A DNA stretch of 64,000 nt, taken from positions 1 to 64,000 of the forward strand of contig JBDHIS010000015.1 in assembly GCA_039587315.1 (NCBI GenBank). The letters run 5' to 3'. The translations under genes were made by a program, and so were the position numbers. The notes beneath the pieces are model-generated. The model did not search any database and was not told where the DNA came from. It saw only the letters and a list, made by a program, of their open reading frames with translations. The stretch is from WVYX01 sp039587315 (GTDB lineage Bacteria > Gemmatimonadota > Gemmatimonadetes > Gemmatimonadales > GWC2-71-9). Shown one piece after another: positions 60,481-64,000 of the stretch. Each line of letters opens with the position of its first letter. The first letter of the stretch is position 1.

Positions 60481-62093
60481 GCGCGCGGGGGACCAAGGGA
60501 AAGGCGGCCAAGCGTCGCCCCAAGAAAGCGAGTAGCGACGCCAGCGACTTCGTGGTGAATGCGGTGGGCCGTCGCGTTCCCAAGGTCGTAAACGGACGAG
60601 AGCAGACGCCGTTCCAGGGCGTCGGAGCCCACGCTCCAGAGGGTGCGAAGTACGCTCCGCGCGTGCGCTCGTGCCGGGACTATCCGCCAGACGGCGACAA
60701 GCGGGTGCCCGATCTCGAAACGGCGCTTCGCAAGTGCGGACTCGCCGACGGAATGGTGATCTCGACGCACCATCACTTCCGCAATGGCGACAAGGTAGCG
60801 CTGATGGCACTCGAGGCCGCCTCCGGCATCGGCGTCAAGGACCTGATGTGGTTCCCCAGCGCGTCGTTCCCGTGCCAGGCCCCTGTAAGGGATTTGATGG
60901 ACGAGGGGGTAGTTCATCACATCGAGGGCAGCATGAACGGGCCGCTCGGCGACTATTGCTCCAGGGGCAAGATGCGCGGCCTCGGCGTGCTCCGCTCACA
61001 CGGGGGCAGGTGGCAGGCGATCCAGGATGGCGAAGTGAAGATAGACATCGCGGTGATCGCCGCACCGACGGCAGACGCCTTCGGCAACTGCGACGGCTCG
61101 CACGGTCCATCGGCCTGCGGGTCACTCGGGTTCGCGCTGGCCGATTCGGTCTACGCGGAGCACGTGATCGTCGTGACCGACAACCTGGTTCCGTTCCCCT
61201 GCGTACCGTGGCAGATCCAGGGCAACAACGTGGACTACGTCGTCGAGGTGGAGTCGGTGGGTGATCCATCGAAGATCGTGTCGGGCACCACCCAGATCAC
61301 CAAGAGCCCGGACCGGTTGCTGATTGCGGAGTTCGTCGCGCGCTTCCTGCGCGATACCGGGATCATGCGTGACGGCTTCTCGTTCCAGGCCGGGGCGGGC
61401 GGCATCGCCTTGGCCTTCGTGCAGTTCCTGAAGCAGATGATGCAGGACGCCGGGGTCAGGGCGCGCTTCGTGCGCGGCGGCTCGACGCAGTACCTGGTGG
61501 ACCTGATGAACGAGGGCCTGACCGATTACATACTGGACGGACAGACGTTCGATCTGGCTGCGGTGGAGTCCATTGGGTCCGACCCACGCCACCTGGCGAC
61601 GTCTCCGTTCACGTCGTACAACTACCACGGCAAGGGCAACTTTGCCTCGATGGTGGACGCCACCGTACTGGGAGCCACGGAAGTGGACGTGAACTTCAAC
61701 GCCAACGTGGTGACCCATTCCGACGGTATGTTGCTGCACGGCATCGGCGGGTGGCAGAACTGTCTGTTTGCGGGGTGTACGATTCTGGCCATTCCGGCGT
61801 TCCGCGACCGCATTCCGGTGATAGTGGATGAGGTCACTACGATTACGGGACCGGAGGAGTTGATTGACGTCGTGGTGACGGAGCGGGGAATCGCGATCAA
61901 TCCGCGCCGAACCGATCTCCTGGAGCGCGTGAGCGATTCCGACCTGCCGATCCGCCCCATCGCAGAGATCAAGGCCGAGGTCGAGGCCATCGTGGGCGGG
62001 CCGCCGGAGAAGGCGCGTGTCACCGACCGGCCGGTGGCGGTGGTCAAGTGGGTGGACGGAACCGTGATGGACACGGTATGGGAGGTCGAGTAG
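60477..62093 (+). CDS. citF: Citrate lyase alpha subunit-like acyl carrier transferase (CitF)
   Basis: A 538-residue CitF homologue that would swap the acetyl group on the carrier for the tricarboxylate. A Lys/Arg-rich N-terminus (KGKAAKRRPKKAS) precedes the domain. Blocks shared with E. coli CitF include DLETALRKCGLADGMVIS, THHHFRNGD, GVLRSHGGRWQAIQDGEVKIDIA, FNANVVTHSDG and IDVVVTERGIAINPRR. In the segment where enterobacterial CitF reads GGHCDTA, this one has GIGGWQNCLFAG, so substrate choice may differ. The start overlaps the citDE stop by 4 bases; the open frame upstream is a shadow. It is the last gene of the cluster before a 74-base gap. Confidence 0.88.
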   Translation: MSARGTKGKAAKRRPKKASSDASDFVVNAVGRRVPKVVNGREQTPFQGVGAHAPEGAKYAPRVRSCRDYPPDGDKRVPDLETALRKCGLADGMVISTHHHFRNGDKVALMALEAASGIGVKDLMWFPSASFPCQAPVRDLMDEGVVHHIEGSMNGPLGDYCSRGKMRGLGVLRSHGGRWQAIQDGEVKIDIAVIAAPTADAFGNCDGSHGPSACGSLGFALADSVYAEHVIVVTDNLVPFPCVPWQIQGNNVDYVVEVESVGDPSKIVSGTTQITKSPDRLLIAEFVARFLRDTGIMRDGFSFQAGAGGIALAFVQFLKQMMQDAGVRARFVRGGSTQYLVDLMNEGLTDYILDGQTFDLAAVESIGSDPRHLATSPFTSYNYHGKGNFASMVDATVLGATEVDVNFNANVVTHSDGMLLHGIGGWQNCLFAGCTILAIPAFRDRIPVIVDEVTTITGPEELIDVVVTERGIAINPRRTDLLERVSDSDLPIRPIAEIKAEVEAIVGGPPEKARVTDRPVAVVKWVDGTVMDTVWEVE

Positions 62094-62167
62094 CGGGGTA
62101 ATCGGGAAGTTCACCGGTGCGGCCGACTTCAACTCCGCGGCCGCGACCAGTCAGGAGTCGAAGCCAA

Positions 62168-62347
62168 ATGATCTCTCTAGTGCAGCGTGAAGACGTCACC
62201 CCCATCTGTCCGCACTGCGAGGTCGAGCTGCACGACGTACTGTTCCATGAGCTCGCGGGCTTTCTGGGGCGGCGCTACATCTACTTCTGTCCGCAGTGTC
62301 GCAAGGTTCTGGGTCTGTCTCACCGGAAGGGCTTCTGGATGGGGTGA
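62168..62347 (+). CDS. Small zinc-ribbon protein
   Basis: A 59-residue protein, MISLVQREDVTPICPHCEVEL onward, with two CxxC pairs (ICPHCE and FCPQCR) 29 residues apart that should bind one zinc. LHDVLFHELAGFLGRRYIYF lies between them. The layout is like short zinc-ribbon proteins annotated only as hypothetical; an RNA- or protein-binding role is possible. AGGAG lies 10 bases before ATG 62168; the in-frame ATG at 62117 would add a low-complexity Arg/Pro stretch. It sits between the citF gene and the mevalonate genes on the same strand. Confidence 0.7.
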   Translation: MISLVQREDVTPICPHCEVELHDVLFHELAGFLGRRYIYFCPQCRKVLGLSHRKGFWMG

Positions 62348-62377
62348 TTCTTAAGACCCCCTTCATCCCTTCTTAAG
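62348..62377 (+). repeat. Direct repeat TTCTTAAG, 22 bases apart, upstream of HMG-CoA synthase gene
   Basis: TTCTTAAG occurs at 62348-62355 and 62370-62377, each holding the palindrome CTTAAG, on the same DNA face two helical turns apart. A partial third copy (CTTAAT) lies at 62392-62397. The positions, 58-87 bases before the HMG-CoA synthase ATG, suit an operator, but no regulator is identified. Confidence 0.4.
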
Positions 62378-62434
62378 GAGCACCGTACCTACTTAATCCA
62401 TGCGCCGCATTCTACCCCGTTGGCGGAGGTGGAC

Positions 62435-63481
62435 ATGGCTGGGATAGTGGGATACGGGGCGTTCATTCCCCGCAATCGCATCAAATCGGAAGAGATCGCC
62501 CGACAGTGGGGCAAGGACCCGGACACCATTCGTCGGGGCCTGATGCTGGAAGAGAAGTCCGTACCGGGCATCGACGAGGACACGATCACCATCTCCGTGG
62601 CGGCCGGGAGAGGCGCGCTCGAGCGGGCGGGGATCGACCCCACCAAGATCGGGGCTCTCTACATCGGCTCGGAGTCGCACCCCTACGCGGTGAAGCCCAG
62701 CGGAACCGTCGTGGCCGAGGCTCTGGGCGTCGGTCCGGAGGTCCACATCGCTGACTTCGAGTTCGCGTGCAAGGCGGGCACGGAGGCGATGTTCGTGGCC
62801 TACGGGCTGGTCGAGTCGAAACGCGTCGAGTACGCGATGGGGATTGGCGCCGACACTTCGCAGGGCGCGCCGAACGATGCACTCGAGTTCTCCGCGTCGG
62901 CGGGAGGGGCGGCCTACATATTCGGCCGCAAGAACATCCTTGCAGACGTCGTGGATACGTACAGCTACACGAGTGACACGCCGGACTTCTGGCGTCGTGA
63001 GGGGGAGTTCTACCCGCGGCACGGAGGGCGCTTCACTGGAGAGCCTGCCTACTTCAACCACGTGCTGTCGGCCTCCCGCGCGATTCTCGACAAGACGGGA
63101 CTCAAGGCGTCCGACTTCCGCTACGCCGTGTTCCACATGCCGAACGGCAAGTTCCCGCTTGCGGCAGGCAAGAAGCTCGGGTTCAAGAAGAAGCAACTGG
63201 AGCAAGGTTGGGTCGTAAACAAGATGGGGAACACCTATTCGGGGTCCTCCCCGACCGGGCTCGCGGCGATTCTCGATGTAGCCGAGGCTGACGATCTCAT
63301 ACTCATCACTTCGTTTGGGTCCGGTGCGGGCAGCGATTCGTTCGTGCTCAAGGCCACGTCGGAGCTGCCGAGGCGGCGCGCCCGCGCCCCCACCGTACGC
63401 TCGATGCTGGATGGTCGCCGGCGCTACCTGACGTACGGGGAGTATGCCAAGTACCGAGAGAAGATCATCGTCAACACGTGA
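62435..63481 (+). CDS. Archaeal-type hydroxymethylglutaryl-CoA synthase
   Basis: A 348-residue thiolase-fold enzyme that condenses acetoacetyl-CoA with acetyl-CoA to HMG-CoA for the mevalonate pathway. MAGIVGYGAFIPRNRI and the catalytic residues E80 (YIGSESHPYAVKPSG), C112 (DFEFACKAGTEAM) and H234 (FHMPNGKFP) match the compact archaeal form, not the longer bacterial MvaS or eukaryotic type. The C-terminus (RRRYLTYGEYAKYREKI) is also archaeal-like. The start is ATG 62435 with GGAGGT at 5 bases; a TTG at 62420 is upstream of that site. A thiolase gene follows after 33 bases, the archaeal gene order. Confidence 0.9.
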   Translation: MAGIVGYGAFIPRNRIKSEEIARQWGKDPDTIRRGLMLEEKSVPGIDEDTITISVAAGRGALERAGIDPTKIGALYIGSESHPYAVKPSGTVVAEALGVGPEVHIADFEFACKAGTEAMFVAYGLVESKRVEYAMGIGADTSQGAPNDALEFSASAGGAAYIFGRKNILADVVDTYSYTSDTPDFWRREGEFYPRHGGRFTGEPAYFNHVLSASRAILDKTGLKASDFRYAVFHMPNGKFPLAAGKKLGFKKKQLEQGWVVNKMGNTYSGSSPTGLAAILDVAEADDLILITSFGSGAGSDSFVLKATSELPRRRARAPTVRSMLDGRRRYLTYGEYAKYREKIIVNT

Positions 63482-63514
63482 TCATAGCGACGGTGGCTGA
63501 GAGAGGAGGCAGGG

Positions 63515-64000
63515 ATGCGTGAGGTAGCGATCGTCGCCGCTGGGATGACCCAGTTTGGAGAGTTGTGGCAGCAGAGTCTGCGCGACCTCTTCGTCGAGGC
63601 GGCCCTGGAGGCGCTGGACGGAACCAAGGCGGATCATCTCGACGCGATCTACGTTGGGAACATGTCGGGCGGTCAGTTCGTGGGCCAGGAGCACCTCGGG
63701 CCGCTGATGGCCGACTACCTCGGCGTGGCGGGTGTAGCCGCCACGCGCGTGGAGTCGGCGTGCGCTTCAGGGGGCATGGCGCTGCGCCAGGCCTTTCTGG
63801 ACGTGGCCTCCGGCGCCAGCGACATGGTCCTAACCGAAGCCTATCACGGCGTGACGTTCCCCGGCCTGTACGCCATGATTGCGCGCGCGCACATGGAGGA
63901 GTATGGCACGACCGAGGAAGACCTGGCCGCCGTCTCGGTAAAGAACCACAGGCACGGCTCGCTCAACTCCAAGGCGCAGTTCGGACGAGAGGTGACTGCC
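63515..64000 (+). CDS. Archaeal-type acetyl-CoA C-acetyltransferase (thiolase), 3' end off window
   Basis: The first 162 codons of a thiolase run off the right edge. MREVAIVAAGMTQFGELWQQSL is the start of the SCP2/archaeal thiolase group, and the nucleophile C83 lies in VESACASGGMAL. AYHGVTFPGLYAMIARAHMEEYGTT and VKNHRHGSLNSKAQF follow the family. It should make acetoacetyl-CoA for the HMG-CoA synthase encoded just upstream. In archaea the next gene is a DUF35 OB-fold protein that holds the two enzymes together; that gene would lie beyond 64000. GGAGG precedes the ATG. Confidence 0.9.
   Translation, partial: MREVAIVAAGMTQFGELWQQSLRDLFVEAALEALDGTKADHLDAIYVGNMSGGQFVGQEHLGPLMADYLGVAGVAATRVESACASGGMALRQAFLDVASGASDMVLTEAYHGVTFPGLYAMIARAHMEEYGTTEEDLAAVSVKNHRHGSLNSKAQFGREVTA

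Noticed and set aside
1..64000. Mobile elements, prophage, CRISPR, toxin-antitoxin or biosynthetic gene cluster other than carotenoid
   Set aside because: No transposase, integrase, repeat-spacer array, Cas, NRPS/PKS or toxin motif was seen on either strand.

Overview
The window looks like a chromosomal segment of a high-GC, non-parasitic bacterium. Genes are tightly packed, often with 4-base stop/start (ATGA) overlaps, and I see no insertion sequence, CRISPR array, rRNA or tRNA. The gene set fits a member of Gemmatimonadota or a related lineage best: a CruF-type acyclic carotenoid pathway, MacA plus twin MacB-like permeases, a secreted DPP IV, an HExxH 'zinc-dependent metalloprotease', DUF4097 and fasciclin proteins. 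This assignment is inferred from gene content only. One stretch (3628-3662) is not biological: it is Illumina flow-cell primer sequence embedded in crtI, so the window comes from a short-read assembly and crtI is locally corrupted.

Layout. 1-5.3 kb (minus): a light/B12-type operon carH-crtI-crtB-crtE-cruF behind one good promoter (5275-5303). 5.4-9.6 kb (minus): macA-like adaptor, two MacB-like permeases with no ATPase gene beside them, and an unrecognised membrane-anchored protein. 9.7-13.6 kb (plus, except ferredoxin): ArsN2-like acetyltransferase, 7Fe ferredoxin, B12-binding-type receptor, bacilliredoxin, glycerophosphodiesterase, membrane-anchored receiver protein. 13.7-27.6 kb: mostly secreted or envelope proteins (DPP IV, DUF4097 repeat protein, MscS, metalloprotease, fasciclin, EEP phosphatase) plus an aminotransferase, HAD phosphatase and RmuC. 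27.6-33.9 kb: NADP glutamate dehydrogenase, a large receiver/PEP-binding protein, and queE/queC/queF for preQ1. 33.9-40.0 kb (minus): one five-gene operon, ald-CoA transferase-tdh-dsbD-redoxin. 40.2-46.5 kb: an MDR dehydrogenase convergent with an operon for an ADP-forming acyl-CoA synthetase and a two-polypeptide 2-oxoacid:ferredoxin oxidoreductase. 46.7-51.2 kb: HD-GYP protein divergent from a sigma-54 activator, then a lipoprotein/TPR pair.

51.5-62.1 kb (plus) is the most unusual part. Eight co-directional genes encode a cyclic-2,3-diphosphoglycerate synthetase-like GTPase, a PPi-type phosphofructokinase, a degenerate HD protein, an MmgE/PrpD dehydratase, a fungal-LYS4-like homoaconitase, an isocitrate/homoisocitrate-type dehydrogenase, a CitD-CitE fusion and a CitF. 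The last five supply, on paper, every step that links acetate plus a 2-oxoacid to a tricarboxylate, its isomer, and a one-carbon-longer 2-oxoacid, in either direction. The sequence does not fix the substrate (citrate, homocitrate or another). The window ends (62.2-64.0 kb) with a zinc-ribbon protein, an archaeal-type HMG-CoA synthase and the start of an archaeal-type thiolase, an entry to the mevalonate pathway that could feed the carotenoid operon at the other end.

Gene starts were chosen from Shine-Dalgarno spacing, overlaps and N-terminal domain limits. Family assignments come from recognised motifs and remembered family sequences, not from searches.
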